A stretch of 64,000 nucleotides of DNA from Candidatus Saccharimonadota bacterium (lineage in GTDB: Bacteria > Patescibacteriota > Saccharimonadia > Saccharimonadales > Saccharimonadaceae): assembly GCA_017515205.1 (NCBI GenBank), contig JAFWHN010000001.1, positions 124,001-188,000 of the forward strand. Reading direction: 5' to 3'. The position numbers were made by a program, and so were the translations under genes. A model generated the notes under the pieces. It was not told the DNA's origin. It did not search any database and saw only the letters and a program-made list of their open reading frames with translations. Shown here piece after piece: positions 43,919 to 52,645 of the stretch (the stretch's first letter is position 1; the number at the start of each line of letters is the position of its first letter).

Positions 43919-44868
43919 TAATTTTTCAAAAAATGATTCTCTATTTCTGTGCCAAATTGGCGAATCTTTTGAAATGGCACGCGGTTCGACATCACCACAA
44001 CAATAAAGTGACGCTCCTGTTTTGGAAATTCAACAATTGCGGCATCATGATAAATATTCCAGTTTTTAATTTTTGGATTATAATCCCAACCGACCTTATT
44101 ATAAACTTTTGCCTTAGAAAAACCGCTTGGCAAACCTTGTCGCCAATCATAAGTTGTTTCAGGCTGATTTAAAAAGGAATCTTTCATTCTAGCCAACAAA
44201 GTCTCATCAGTAATATCTTTATGATAATAAAATAATTTCATCATCGCTAGAATATCCTTCGGATTAGAAATCAAACGCAAAATGTCTGAATTTGAGATTT
44301 TAAAATTATCCTTAATGATCGTATCAAGCTCATCCCGACCAATTTTGTCCCACAAAGCCTCTGCACAAGGAGAGTATGATTCACGAATTGCCAAATCTAG
44401 GCATTCAATCGTAGAATATCCAGTAGAGGCAACTCTATCGCTAGCCTGCCATTCACCAGATTCTAATCTGCGGTAGCCTTCATAGACAACAAATAATTTA
44501 TAAAGTGAAGCCGTGCCATAACTTTCGTCCGGATTATACTCACCTACCATTTCGTCTCTTTCTAAGTCATAAATTAATACACTTTTATTCCCACCAGCTC
44601 TAGAAGTAAAAGTATCAATTACAGGCTGGAAATCAATCTTTTGATATTCTTTCACTGGTTCTTCGACTGTAGGGTTATCTTCTTTTTGTTCGCTAAAAGT
44701 CATTAAATTACCAGTATAAAACTGATTTCCAATCAAAAAGCAAAGAATAAAGGTAAACAAGGTCACCGAAATACCAAGAAATAGAAGCGAAATCACTAGT
44801 TTGACACGAAAAGCTAAAGAATTTTTTTTCTTTAGGGTCTTACTTTGATCAGTCTTTCGAGAAACCAT
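43912..44868 (-). CDS. Membrane-anchored serine hydrolase, class A beta-lactamase-like
   Basis: 318 residues with a basic N-terminal tail, one helix (about 25-47) and an extracellular domain. The SxxK box is SLYK in GTASLYKLF. Where class A enzymes have SDN there is YSPCAEALW, and the KTG box reads KVG in VYNKVGWDYN. The active serine and lysine are therefore kept and the second box is altered. A D,D-peptidase or other cell-wall role is more likely than antibiotic resistance; this is inference. It overlaps the upstream CapA gene by 37 nt on the same strand, so they share a transcript. Confidence 0.65.
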   Translation of the reverse strand: MVSRKTDQSKTLKKKNSLAFRVKLVISLLFLGISVTLFTFILCFLIGNQFYTGNLMTFSEQKEDNPTVEEPVKEYQKIDFQPVIDTFTSRAGGNKSVLIYDLERDEMVGEYNPDESYGTASLYKLFVVYEGYRRLESGEWQASDRVASTGYSTIECLDLAIRESYSPCAEALWDKIGRDELDTIIKDNFKISNSDILRLISNPKDILAMMKLFYYHKDITDETLLARMKDSFLNQPETTYDWRQGLPSGFSKAKVYNKVGWDYNPKIKNWNIYHDAAIVEFPKQERHFIVVVMSNRVPFQKIRQFGTEIENHFLKNYQ

Positions 44869-46283
44869 TTGGAAGTTTCCTCATCTAATAGTTTTGTTTG
44901 CATACTAGCATCGTAAATCGTTGGTACGATTTTGGTCTGGAGTAACTTACCATTATATAAATAATGCGCTAAAACTAAACTTCGCGTAGTACCCGGCCAC
45001 CAGATTTGATCAAAAAACAAATTACCCAAGCCATAATAAATGACGCCATTACCATAAAGCTCAAAAGTCTGTGGTTGATGCGCACTAGTTCCCACCACCA
45101 TATCAGCGCCTAGATCAATTAAATGACGGAAAAAACCTACCTGATCGCCTGCCGCTGAGTTTGCTCGATCGCAAGTCGGATCCTCATATTCTGAAGCATA
45201 AGCGCTACATTCATAATATTGAATGTCTACAACTACAAAATTACCTCGTTCCTTCGCAGCTGTGATTTCTTTAGTGGCATTTTCTTCATAATACTGATTA
45301 GCTCCAGGAGTAGCATCATAGGTTGCTCCACCAGTCGACAAGTTATAAGCAAGAAATGTGATATTGGAACCTTTTTCATTAATTAAAAGTGGAATCGCCG
45401 CTTCTTCATCAGTTTTACCACCACCGACTATTTTTATGTTGTTCTGATTGTAAATATCGATACTATTTCTGGCAGCCTCATCACCACAGTCTTCGTTGTG
45501 ATTACCAGTTAGTTCAACAATATCTAGTCCAATACTAGTTAGAGTATCAATGAATCGATTATCAGAACAAATATTGTCACCATTTGCCGCGTCAGTGAAC
45601 GAAGATTCATTTGAAGTATGAGTCAGGTCGAAACTAGACAAAAAACCAGCAATTTTTTCGCTAAAATACTTTCCATCTCCTACTTGTCGCATTTTGGTAT
45701 TCATACCACGACTTAAAGCGGTCACGCCAGTTTGAGCAAAAGTTAAAACCGAATCCTTTGTGGGGAATGTTTTCGAAAATTCTTCCGTCAATAATGGCTT
45801 AATTTCCTCATCAAATTTTTCCGAATCGAATTTAATTACGCGGAAGCTTGCTCCACTGTCAATTTCATCCAAATAATATTTATCATTCATGCTAAGAAGT
45901 TTTTTATCATAAGAAAGCTCAGAAATTGGAATCATCTGCACAGCTTCTTCCGGAAACTCTTTCACATCAGTACCGACTGCATAAAAATCCGTTACTGGCA
46001 CCAAAATATCATAAAGTATCTCACCCTTGCTCAGCTCAGGTTTAACATCATTATTATATGCTGAAATATGTACGTCCTTATCTAGCTCTATTTCTTCCGT
46101 AAAAATAGATTTCAAAGTATCAAGCTCAGCCTCGTTCAGACTATCATCATAATATACTATGCCAGGAACTTTGAATATTCCAGTTTTAGTAAAGAATTGG
46201 AAACCGAAAAAAGCACCGGTTAACACAACAACGAATAACACCACCGCGAAAAACGGTTTAAACCTCTTTTTTCGTATTTTCAT
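44832..46283 (-). CDS. CapA/PgsA-type metallophosphatase-fold protein
   Basis: 483 residues. Basic start, one helix (about 10-30), then an extracellular domain of the PGA_cap family: IVELTGNHNEDCG, VVGTSAHQPQTFELYGNGVI and YYGLGNLFFDQIWW are family motifs with the metal-binding Asn/His. The domain resembles calcineurin-type phosphoesterases. CapA proteins act in poly-gamma-glutamate or capsule export; no CapB/CapC is near, so the role here may be different. I use ATG 46283, as TGCTATAAT ends 8 nt upstream and only 2 nt from the alternative GTG at 46289. Confidence 0.78.
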   Translation of the reverse strand: MKIRKKRFKPFFAVVLFVVVLTGAFFGFQFFTKTGIFKVPGIVYYDDSLNEAELDTLKSIFTEEIELDKDVHISAYNNDVKPELSKGEILYDILVPVTDFYAVGTDVKEFPEEAVQMIPISELSYDKKLLSMNDKYYLDEIDSGASFRVIKFDSEKFDEEIKPLLTEEFSKTFPTKDSVLTFAQTGVTALSRGMNTKMRQVGDGKYFSEKIAGFLSSFDLTHTSNESSFTDAANGDNICSDNRFIDTLTSIGLDIVELTGNHNEDCGDEAARNSIDIYNQNNIKIVGGGKTDEEAAIPLLINEKGSNITFLAYNLSTGGATYDATPGANQYYEENATKEITAAKERGNFVVVDIQYYECSAYASEYEDPTCDRANSAAGDQVGFFRHLIDLGADMVVGTSAHQPQTFELYGNGVIYYGLGNLFFDQIWWPGTTRSLVLAHYLYNGKLLQTKIVPTIYDASMQTKLLDEETSKWFLERLIKVRP

Positions 46284-46291
46284 ACGCACTT

Positions 46292-46300
46292 ATTATAGCA
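46292..46300 (-). promoter_or_regulatory. Extended -10 for the capA gene (decides its start)
   Basis: TGCTATAAT, 8 nt before ATG 46283. Confidence 0.6.
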
Positions 46301-46320
46301 TAAATTAGATTAAATAGATG

Positions 46321-46329
46321 TGATATAAT
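46321..46329 (+). promoter_or_regulatory. Extended -10 for the GH97 gene
   Basis: TGATATAAT, 6 nt before ATG 46336. Confidence 0.65.
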
Positions 46330-46335
46330 ATTCTT

Positions 46336-48291
46336 ATGCTTAATTGGTTTGGTAAAAACGAGGTCGAAAAGGACATTCTTTCTCCCAATGGGCAAATTTG
46401 TTGTCGTTTTATTCTGAAATCTGGTGAAATTTCCTATGAAGTTTTTAAAAATGGTAAACCAGTCATTAATAAATCCAAACTTGGGTTCTTAATCTCTGGC
46501 GAAACGCCTTTTGACCATAATCTAAAATTAATACGTGAGCAAAAGAAAAAGCATACCGAAACTATTGAAATGCTATGGGGAGAAGATCGTTATATCCCGA
46601 ATGACTATATAGAAAGCTCTTTTTATCTCGCCGAGAACAAGGAACCAAAACGTATATTTACCATGCGATTTAGAGTGTTTGACAATGGCGTAGCTTTTAG
46701 ATATGAAATTCCAGCCCAACCTAAATTTAGTCAAATCTCAATTGAGGATGAACTAACTGAGTTTAATTTCGATCTTAATTCCCTGGTCTGGGAAATTCCA
46801 GCTTATCAGCCGGATCGTTATGAATATAATTACGAAAAAACCTTCGCCTATACTTTAAAAAACTCTGTACATACACCTATGACATTGAAAACGCCAAAAG
46901 GCTGCTATGCCGCTTTACATGAAGCGGCCCTTTATGATTATGGTTCTATGACGATTAGATTAAATGACAACGGGAAACTACAGTCAGACATTACTCCGCT
47001 TTCTGATGGCACAAAAGCACACGTGCTCTTGCCATTTCAAACTCCATGGCGAGTAATTATGCTAGCAGATTCCGCAATTGAACTTACAACTAATCGCATG
47101 ATATATGTCTTAAATGATCCGCCAGCTGGGGATTTTAGTTGGGTAAAAACACTGAAATTTATTGGTATTTGGTGGGCGATGTATGTAGGTGAATGGACTT
47201 GGGCTCCAGGAGAACGTCATGGTGCTACGACCACGCATACCAAAGAATATATTGATGCAGCAGTCAGATTAGGCATTTCTGGCTTATTGATTGAGGGTTG
47301 GAACGACGGTTGGGAAGGAGACTGGTTAGAAAATGGTGTTCATAATAAATTTACAGTTGCAACCGAAGATTTCGACCTAGAAGAAGTCACCAACTATGCT
47401 CGCTCTAAAGAAATCGAGATAGTTGGGCACCACGAAACAGTAGGCTTTATAGATAATTATGAATCGCAATTGGAAGAGGCATATGATTACTACGCCAAGA
47501 ACAATATTCATTATATTAAAACTGGCTATGCAGGCAGCATGATGACTATAAACGGTCACCGTGAATATCACCATTCACAATTAGGCGTAAGACATTACCA
47601 AAAAACCGTAGAGTTAGCAGCAAAAAAACATATATGCCTTGATATCCACGAACCAATTAAAGGAACTGGCATTGAAAGAACTTGGCCTAATTTATTGTCA
47701 CGCGAAGGTGCTCGTGGACAAGAATATGAAGGTGGCGCACTTAGTCCCTCACACGCTTGCTATCTACCATACACTAGATTATTGGCTGGCGGAATGGATT
47801 ATACGAGTGGAATTTTTGACTTAGAGAACAGTGTCAAACGTATTTCCACGACACTAGCCAGACAGTTAGCTTATTTTGTAACAATTTACTCAGGAATGCA
47901 GATGGCGGCCGATCGTCCATTTATTTATGAAGAAAGATTCCATGACGAATTTGATTTTATTAAAATGGTCCCAACTAATTTTGAACGTACTATACCGATA
48001 GCGGGTGAAATTGGTGAATATTATGTAGTAGCTAGAAAAGACTATAATACAAACGACTGGTATATCGGTGGAGTTACAGATGAAAATGCTCGTAATGTTT
48101 ATATCAAACTTGATTTTTTGGATAATAAAAGCTACAAAGCGTCTATTTTCGCCGATTCAGAAGATGCTCACTATCGCGATAATCAATTTGGCGTTATTAA
48201 ACAAGAAAAAACCGTTGGCAAAAACGACAATCTCGATATTTATATGGCACCAGGGGGTGGATTTGCTATAAAACTAGAGTGTTTAGATTGA
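46336..48291 (+). CDS. Glycoside hydrolase family 97 (SusB-like alpha-glucosidase)
   Basis: 651 residues, full length. N-terminal beta-sandwich (about 1-270), TIM barrel (about 275-540) and a C-terminal beta domain. In the barrel, EWTWAPGERHGATTTHT, LIEGWNDGWEGDW, IHYIKTGYAGSM, CLDIHEPIKGTGIERTWPN and REGARGQEYEGG match GH97. The nucleophile Asp of retaining members is replaced (KTGYAG), while Glu residues in HEP and GQEYEGG are kept, which fits the inverting SusB type. No signal peptide, so an intracellular role is suggested. GH97 is mainly known from Bacteroidota. The 3' end overlaps the convergent sortase gene. Confidence 0.85.
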   Translation: MLNWFGKNEVEKDILSPNGQICCRFILKSGEISYEVFKNGKPVINKSKLGFLISGETPFDHNLKLIREQKKKHTETIEMLWGEDRYIPNDYIESSFYLAENKEPKRIFTMRFRVFDNGVAFRYEIPAQPKFSQISIEDELTEFNFDLNSLVWEIPAYQPDRYEYNYEKTFAYTLKNSVHTPMTLKTPKGCYAALHEAALYDYGSMTIRLNDNGKLQSDITPLSDGTKAHVLLPFQTPWRVIMLADSAIELTTNRMIYVLNDPPAGDFSWVKTLKFIGIWWAMYVGEWTWAPGERHGATTTHTKEYIDAAVRLGISGLLIEGWNDGWEGDWLENGVHNKFTVATEDFDLEEVTNYARSKEIEIVGHHETVGFIDNYESQLEEAYDYYAKNNIHYIKTGYAGSMMTINGHREYHHSQLGVRHYQKTVELAAKKHICLDIHEPIKGTGIERTWPNLLSREGARGQEYEGGALSPSHACYLPYTRLLAGGMDYTSGIFDLENSVKRISTTLARQLAYFVTIYSGMQMAADRPFIYEERFHDEFDFIKMVPTNFERTIPIAGEIGEYYVVARKDYNTNDWYIGGVTDENARNVYIKLDFLDNKSYKASIFADSEDAHYRDNQFGVIKQEKTVGKNDNLDIYMAPGGGFAIKLECLD

Positions 48292-48777
48292 TTTAACTGC
48301 TTCTACAATTAAACGATGCGTTGCGTCACCACCTTCTAATAATTCACCCGCACAAGTCATCAAAACTAGTGTATCGTCATTCGATTCAGAAAGAATTTCT
48401 GACATATTAATGTTTTGTTTTTCTAAAGTGTTAACTTTGATGACTTTGTACATATTATTACTATAATAAACTGCGTCATTCAATTGTATTGCATTAAGGT
48501 TTGAAAAGGCTGTAGTAGAGTGAGCAATTAAAAGAGTTTTATTTTGATGATTGGAAAAACTGCCAACAATCGAATTTGGGGTTTCTAATTCATGGTTGTT
48601 TAATTGTAGTTCAACTACTGGAGTATCTAAACTAATACTTGGAATCGAAAGGGTTGCATCATATTCATCCTGGACGGCTTCAGCAGGTTGTAAACCAAAA
48701 ACAATATACGACAAAAATGCCAGAGCATAAACTACCACAAAAACAACATTGAAATTTAGGCGTCTTTTTAATTCCAC
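48283..48777 (-). CDS. Sortase family transpeptidase
   Basis: 164 residues. N-terminal helix (about 9-28) and an external sortase barrel. The catalytic triad is visible: H86 in LLIAHSTT, C142 in LVLMTCAG (family TLxTC) and R155 in THRLIVEA. Short loops resemble class D/E-like enzymes, but class assignment by eye is unsafe. No LPxTG protein is seen in the window. The large surface protein at 58318-64000 ends with a hydrophobic helix and a basic tail but no such motif. GTG start after GGAGGAG. -10 at 48796-48804. Confidence 0.82.
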   Translation of the reverse strand: MELKRRLNFNVVFVVVYALAFLSYIVFGLQPAEAVQDEYDATLSIPSISLDTPVVELQLNNHELETPNSIVGSFSNHQNKTLLIAHSTTAFSNLNAIQLNDAVYYSNNMYKVIKVNTLEKQNINMSEILSESNDDTLVLMTCAGELLEGGDATHRLIVEAVKSI

Positions 48778-48795
48778 ACTCTCCTCCTTAAACTA

Positions 48796-48804
48796 ATTAT
48801 AGCA
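48796..48804 (-). promoter_or_regulatory. Extended -10 for the sortase gene
   Basis: TGCTATAAT, followed by GGAGGAG before GTG 48777. Confidence 0.55.
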
Positions 48805-48828
48805 TAAGCAACAAAAATGCAACAGTAT

Positions 48829-49374
48829 TTATAAACCCGGGTTAAACATTTTCAGCTTTTTTTCATGCATTTTATAATTATGGTCATGTTCACCTACTTC
48901 CTGCCAAAAAGCTTTAGAATGATCCATGTGATGTAGATGCGCTAATTCGTGCAATATCACATAATCACGCAAAATTTCAGGGACTTTCATTAAGCCAATG
49001 TTTAAAGAAATAGTTTGGTTGGAAGAACAACTTCCCCACCTGGTGCCAGCATGAGACAAACGACATTTACTGTATTTGTAGCCATATAATTTAGCAAAGT
49101 ATTCCAAGCGATATGGCAAATAGGCTTTTGCCTGCTTCATTAACAACTTTTTTTGATAGTCACGTGATTTTTGTTCACGAGGATCTTTAACAGGTAATTT
49201 TTCACGTATTACTTTTCGATTAGAATTTAAAAATCTTTTTGCCAAAAAAAGAGAAGTGTATTTAGGCACTGACATAGCCAACCTGCCAGAAGTCGAAACA
49301 CTAAATCTCACGCCATGCGCTAGTGGACTTTTTCGTACAATAACTTCACCAAATTCATCGTCTTTTAAAATCAT
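48829..49374 (-). CDS. YgjP/DUF45-type zinc metallopeptidase
   Basis: 181 residues, cytoplasmic. The metal site is HELAHLHHMDH (H142, E143, H146, with H152 as the third ligand), preceded by the family motif TRWGSCSSNQTISLN and a beta-rich N-terminal half. YgjP-like proteins are WLM/SprT-related peptidases, often beside restriction or repair genes. The substrate is unknown. The ATG overlaps the stop of the P-loop kinase gene (ATGA), so the two are translationally coupled. Confidence 0.85.
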   Translation of the reverse strand: MILKDDEFGEVIVRKSPLAHGVRFSVSTSGRLAMSVPKYTSLFLAKRFLNSNRKVIREKLPVKDPREQKSRDYQKKLLMKQAKAYLPYRLEYFAKLYGYKYSKCRLSHAGTRWGSCSSNQTISLNIGLMKVPEILRDYVILHELAHLHHMDHSKAFWQEVGEHDHNYKMHEKKLKMFNPGL

Positions 49375-49880
49375 TTTTTCGTTTCGGCTAAATCAGCAAG
49401 ACCAGCTAAAATATGACGAGTCTGTGTTTCAAAAGTATGTTTGCCAGAAAGAATAATCGGTCGCTCGGTCTCAGTAGGCGCTTCGATAACAGAAACTGCT
49501 TCCTCATAAGCTGATTTCGCTTTAGAGACAGAATGGAAGCGGATTTTCATCCGATTACGAATAGTAGCGACATCAGTCTGTACCCAAATTAATGATGGCT
49601 CATAGCCATGCTCACGTAAAGCATTCCTGATTTCAATGCGGTCTTTTTCAGTTTCTAATTCACCTTCTAGCAAAATAGTCTGTCCAGTCCGGCCAATCAA
49701 TTCGAGAATTGAGAGGATATTTTCACGCGAAAAACCGTTATCTTCGCGAATCTTAGTTAAATCATAGAATGCTAGACCAAATTTTGCTGCAAATTTTTCT
49801 GCAAAAGTAGTTTTACCGCTGCAAGGCGCACCAAATACTAATAAAGCACGCGGTATATTTCTTCTATTACCTTCCATCAT
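49371..49880 (-). CDS. P-loop nucleotide/adenylate kinase-like protein
   Basis: 169 residues. Walker A is GAPCSGKTT near the N terminus, FYDLTKIREDNGF follows as the likely acceptor region, and VQTDVATIRNRMKIRFH holds basic lid-type residues. The fold resembles small AAA/zeta-toxin-like kinases of the AAA_33 group. Acceptor unknown. ATG 49880 is chosen because TGTTACAAT (49887-49895) ends 6 nt upstream; a longer reading back to 49994 would cross the divergent tRNA-Trp. Confidence 0.7.
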   Translation of the reverse strand: MMEGNRRNIPRALLVFGAPCSGKTTFAEKFAAKFGLAFYDLTKIREDNGFSRENILSILELIGRTGQTILLEGELETEKDRIEIRNALREHGYEPSLIWVQTDVATIRNRMKIRFHSVSKAKSAYEEAVSVIEAPTETERPIILSGKHTFETQTRHILAGLADLAETKK

Positions 49881-49886
49881 GATTCC

Positions 49887-49895
49887 ATTGTAACA
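49887..49895 (-). promoter_or_regulatory. Extended -10 for the P-loop kinase gene
   Basis: TGTTACAAT, 6 nt before ATG 49880. Confidence 0.55.
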
Positions 49896-49911
49896 CACTT
49901 TTAGAGTTTTG

Positions 49912-49920
49912 TGGTAAAAT
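49912..49920 (+). promoter_or_regulatory. Extended -10 for tRNA-Trp
   Basis: TGGTAAAAT, 16 nt before the mature 5' end. Confidence 0.55.
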
Positions 49921-49936
49921 AATAAATGTGCACCGA

Positions 49937-50012
49937 AGGGGTGTAGCTCAGTTGGTAGAGCAATGGTCTCCAAAACCATGTGTCGCGAGTTCAAGTCTTG
50001 CCACCCCTGCCA
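49937..50012 (+). tRNA. tRNA-Trp (CCA anticodon)
   Basis: Acceptor AGGGGTG pairs with CACCCCT, D-arm TAGCTCAGTTGGTAGAGCA, anticodon stem ATGGT/ACCAT around CTCCAAA (anticodon CCA), T-arm GCGAGTTCAAGTCTTGC. GCCA is encoded at the 3' end. Confidence 0.95.
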
Positions 50013-50049
50013 TCAATTCACTAATTGTGGCGTGTCATTCACAAGAATC

Positions 50050-50076
50050 TAAAACCCCACATAAGGGATTTTTTAT
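50050..50076 (+). terminator. Probable terminator of tRNA-Trp
   Basis: AAAACCC...GGGATTTTTT hairpin with one A-A mismatch and a T-run, about 40 nt after the tRNA. Confidence 0.5.
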
Positions 50077-50152
50077 TATTAAAGTTTTACACAACTAATT
50101 TTATTAAATTACATGTTGCTAGGAGCCAGAACTTTTTAATTTAAGCTTTTTA

Positions 50153-50161
50153 TGCTAAAAT
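50153..50161 (+). promoter_or_regulatory. Extended -10 for the GT4 gene (decides its start)
   Basis: TGCTAAAAT ends 5 nt before ATG 50167 and 8 nt before ATG 50170. The in-frame ATG at 50152 overlaps the element and is rejected. Confidence 0.55.
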
Positions 50162-50166
50162 TAAAA

Positions 50167-51393
50167 ATGATGAAAATACTTATGCTCGGATGGGAACTTC
50201 CGCCACATAATAGTGGTGGCCTTGGCGTAGCCTGTTTAAACATGGCTAGAGCGCTTGCCAACCGAGGTGCAAATATTGATTTCATCTTGCCGTACTCTGC
50301 CAAGCATCCTCACACCGAATTTATGCACGTTTATGCAGCTACAAAATTAGATCCGTTGTATCGCTACGGTGGCGGAGCATATGAATCCTTAAAAATTACA
50401 GAAGAACTAGTCCCTACGCTCGACCAAAAAGCCGTTTTATCAATCCGCGAAATCCAAAAAGAATACTGTGACTTTGTCGAAAAATACCTCATGACTCATC
50501 AACCCGATATCGTCCACGCCCACGATTGGCTTACTTATGAAGCCGGAGTGATAGCCAAGAAGGAATATGGCATACCGTTAATTGCCCACGTACACGCCAC
50601 GGAATTTGATCGTGCCGGCATGAGAAATGGTAATCCTCTAATTCACGAAATTGAATACGAAGGATTGATGATGGCAGATCGCATTATTGCCGTTTCTGAA
50701 ACTACCAAACGAGTTATTCACGAAAAATATCACATCCCGCTACAAAAAATCGATGTAGTTTATAATTCCCTTGATCAAGAATATGATAAAAACACTTATC
50801 ATTTCGAGGAATCAACTTATCGATATGTCAAATCAATGCAAGAAAAGGGTTATACTGTCGTCGCCACAGTAGGTAGGTTCACTATTCAAAAAGGACTTTC
50901 TAATCTAATGCGCGCAGCTGCCCTTGCCGTTTCAAAAAATCCGAAACTACTCTTCATTTTTGCGGGCGACGGCGAAGAAAGAAATAAGCTTATTAAGCTA
51001 TCTGCCGATCTAGGCATTGCTGAAAACGTCATCTTCACTGGTTTTATTCGTGGAAAAAACTTAAGAGATATTTATTCCCTTGCCGATGTCTTTGTGATGA
51101 GCTCAGTATCAGAACCATTTGGGCTTACCGCACTCGAAGCCGCACATCATAACGACGCCTTGATTCTTACTAAACAATCCGGTGTTTCAGAAATTATATG
51201 GTCAGCTCTTAAATATGATTTTTGGGATACCGAAAAACTCGCAAACGAAATTCTTGCTATTGCTGGTGACGAACCACTCAAAACAGAATTAAAAGAAAAT
51301 ATCAAAAACGAATATCGTAAAATTTCATGGGATCAAATTGCGAAAAAATGCTTAAGGATATATAATAAAGTAAAACAAAAGGAGGTTATTTAA
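50167..51393 (+). CDS. GT4 glycosyltransferase (glycogen-synthase-like)
   Basis: About 408 residues with a GT-B fold. The N-terminal MLGWELPPHNSGGLGVACLN glycine loop, VHAHDWLTYEAG and HVHATEFDR, and the C-terminal donor site GRFTIQKG, FAGDGEE and EPFGLTALE (E-x7-E) are clear. The N-terminal part resembles ADP/UDP-glucose alpha-glucan synthases. The next gene encodes a GH57 amylase, joined by a ribosome site 6 nt after this gene, which supports alpha-glucan synthesis. Not proved; other GT4 sugars remain possible. Confidence 0.8.
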   Translation: MMKILMLGWELPPHNSGGLGVACLNMARALANRGANIDFILPYSAKHPHTEFMHVYAATKLDPLYRYGGGAYESLKITEELVPTLDQKAVLSIREIQKEYCDFVEKYLMTHQPDIVHAHDWLTYEAGVIAKKEYGIPLIAHVHATEFDRAGMRNGNPLIHEIEYEGLMMADRIIAVSETTKRVIHEKYHIPLQKIDVVYNSLDQEYDKNTYHFEESTYRYVKSMQEKGYTVVATVGRFTIQKGLSNLMRAAALAVSKNPKLLFIFAGDGEERNKLIKLSADLGIAENVIFTGFIRGKNLRDIYSLADVFVMSSVSEPFGLTALEAAHHNDALILTKQSGVSEIIWSALKYDFWDTEKLANEILAIAGDEPLKTELKENIKNEYRKISWDQIAKKCLRIYNKVKQKEVI

Positions 51394-52596
51394 GTGCGTG
51401 CGATTTGTCTGTATTTGCATATCCACCAGCCTATCCGCTACAAGGAATACTCCTTTTTTGATATTTCCAATAGCTCAGACTATTACAATGGCGAGTACAA
51501 CGATCGAGAATCCAACGAAAGAATTTTCAGAAAAGTTACAGAAAAAAGCTATCGACCGATGCTAGCTCTACTTGAAAAAAATATCAATAAACATACAGAT
51601 TTCAAGGTCTCCTTTTCAATCACCGGCACTTGGCTAGAACAAGCCGCTAAATGGGAACCAGATCTCATCGAAACCATTCAGAGAATGGTAAAAACTGGGA
51701 AAGTCGAAATTATCGATGAAACGTATTACCATTCCCTTGCATATTTTTATAATTTAGAAGAATTCGAATCTCAAGTTAAAAAGCATCATGAAGTAATCGA
51801 AAAAATCTTTGATATCTCACCCAAAATTTTCCGAAATACTGAGTTAGCCTACAATGATAGTCTAGCCAAATGGGCAGAAGAAAACGGTTATAAAGGTATC
51901 CTAGCCGAAGGTTGGGACAAAGTCCTCGGTTGGCGCAGCCCGAATTATGTTTATCGTCCGTTTAATTGTTCCAAAATCAGATTACTACTCAAAAACTATC
52001 GTTTATCCGATGATATTGCATTTCGATTTTCAAATAGAGGCTGGAAAGAATGGCCTCTGACCGTAGAAAAATACCAAAACTGGATTAATTTGGACTGTAT
52101 CCACGGCAATCTAGTTAATTTATTTATGGATTTCGAAACTTTTGGCGAGCACCAATGGAAAGACACTGGGATATTCGATTTTATGGATCAATTCATTAGT
52201 AGTTGGTTAGGAGAATATGAAAACAAATTCGTCACTGCCTCCGAGGCTTGTGAACTCATGGAGCCGGTCGATGAAGCCTCGATGCCAGAAACCATTACAT
52301 GGGCTGACACCGAAAGAGATTTATCTGCATGGTTATCTAATTCTATGCAGATTGCAGCCATGGAAGAATTATACGCACTAAGAGAACAAGTTTTGTCCAC
52401 GCAGGACAAAAAGATTATTTCTGACTGGGAACATTTAACTACTTCTGATCATCCTTACTCTATGTGCACAAAATACTGGCACGATGGTGATGTTCACGCC
52501 TATTTCTCAGCCTACGCTTCACCGTACGAATCATTTATGTATTTCATGAATGTTATAAGAGATATAAAATATAGAATTGCAGAATCAGAAAAATAA
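51394..52596 (+). CDS. GH57 alpha-amylase/glucanotransferase
   Basis: 400 residues. The GH57 motifs appear in order: LHIHQP (motif 1), the GTWLEQA region, FRNTELAYND, which holds the nucleophile Glu, and MDFETFGEH, which holds the acid/base Asp. The C-terminal helical region is present. GTG start after AAAGGAGG. Cotranscribed with the GT4 gene. Family members hydrolyse or branch alpha-glucans; the presence of a synthase partner suggests processing of an intracellular storage polymer. No signal peptide. Confidence 0.87.
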   Translation: MRAICLYLHIHQPIRYKEYSFFDISNSSDYYNGEYNDRESNERIFRKVTEKSYRPMLALLEKNINKHTDFKVSFSITGTWLEQAAKWEPDLIETIQRMVKTGKVEIIDETYYHSLAYFYNLEEFESQVKKHHEVIEKIFDISPKIFRNTELAYNDSLAKWAEENGYKGILAEGWDKVLGWRSPNYVYRPFNCSKIRLLLKNYRLSDDIAFRFSNRGWKEWPLTVEKYQNWINLDCIHGNLVNLFMDFETFGEHQWKDTGIFDFMDQFISSWLGEYENKFVTASEACELMEPVDEASMPETITWADTERDLSAWLSNSMQIAAMEELYALREQVLSTQDKKIISDWEHLTTSDHPYSMCTKYWHDGDVHAYFSAYASPYESFMYFMNVIRDIKYRIAESEK

Positions 52597-52597
52597 A

Positions 52598-52645
52598 AAA
52601 AGAAGCATCAAAGATTAAATTAAGAAAATCTTTAACGCTTCTTTT
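52598..52645. terminator. Bidirectional terminator between GH57 and rpmG
   Basis: Two-tier stem: AAAAGAAGC/GCTTCTTTT outside and AAAGATT/AATCTTT inside. The 3' arm lies within the last codons of rpmG. Confidence 0.7.

Noticed and set aside
49881-49994. Extended start of the P-loop kinase upstream of 49880
   Set aside because: It would run antisense through the tRNA-Trp promoter and gene; the leaderless promoter at 49887 marks the true start.
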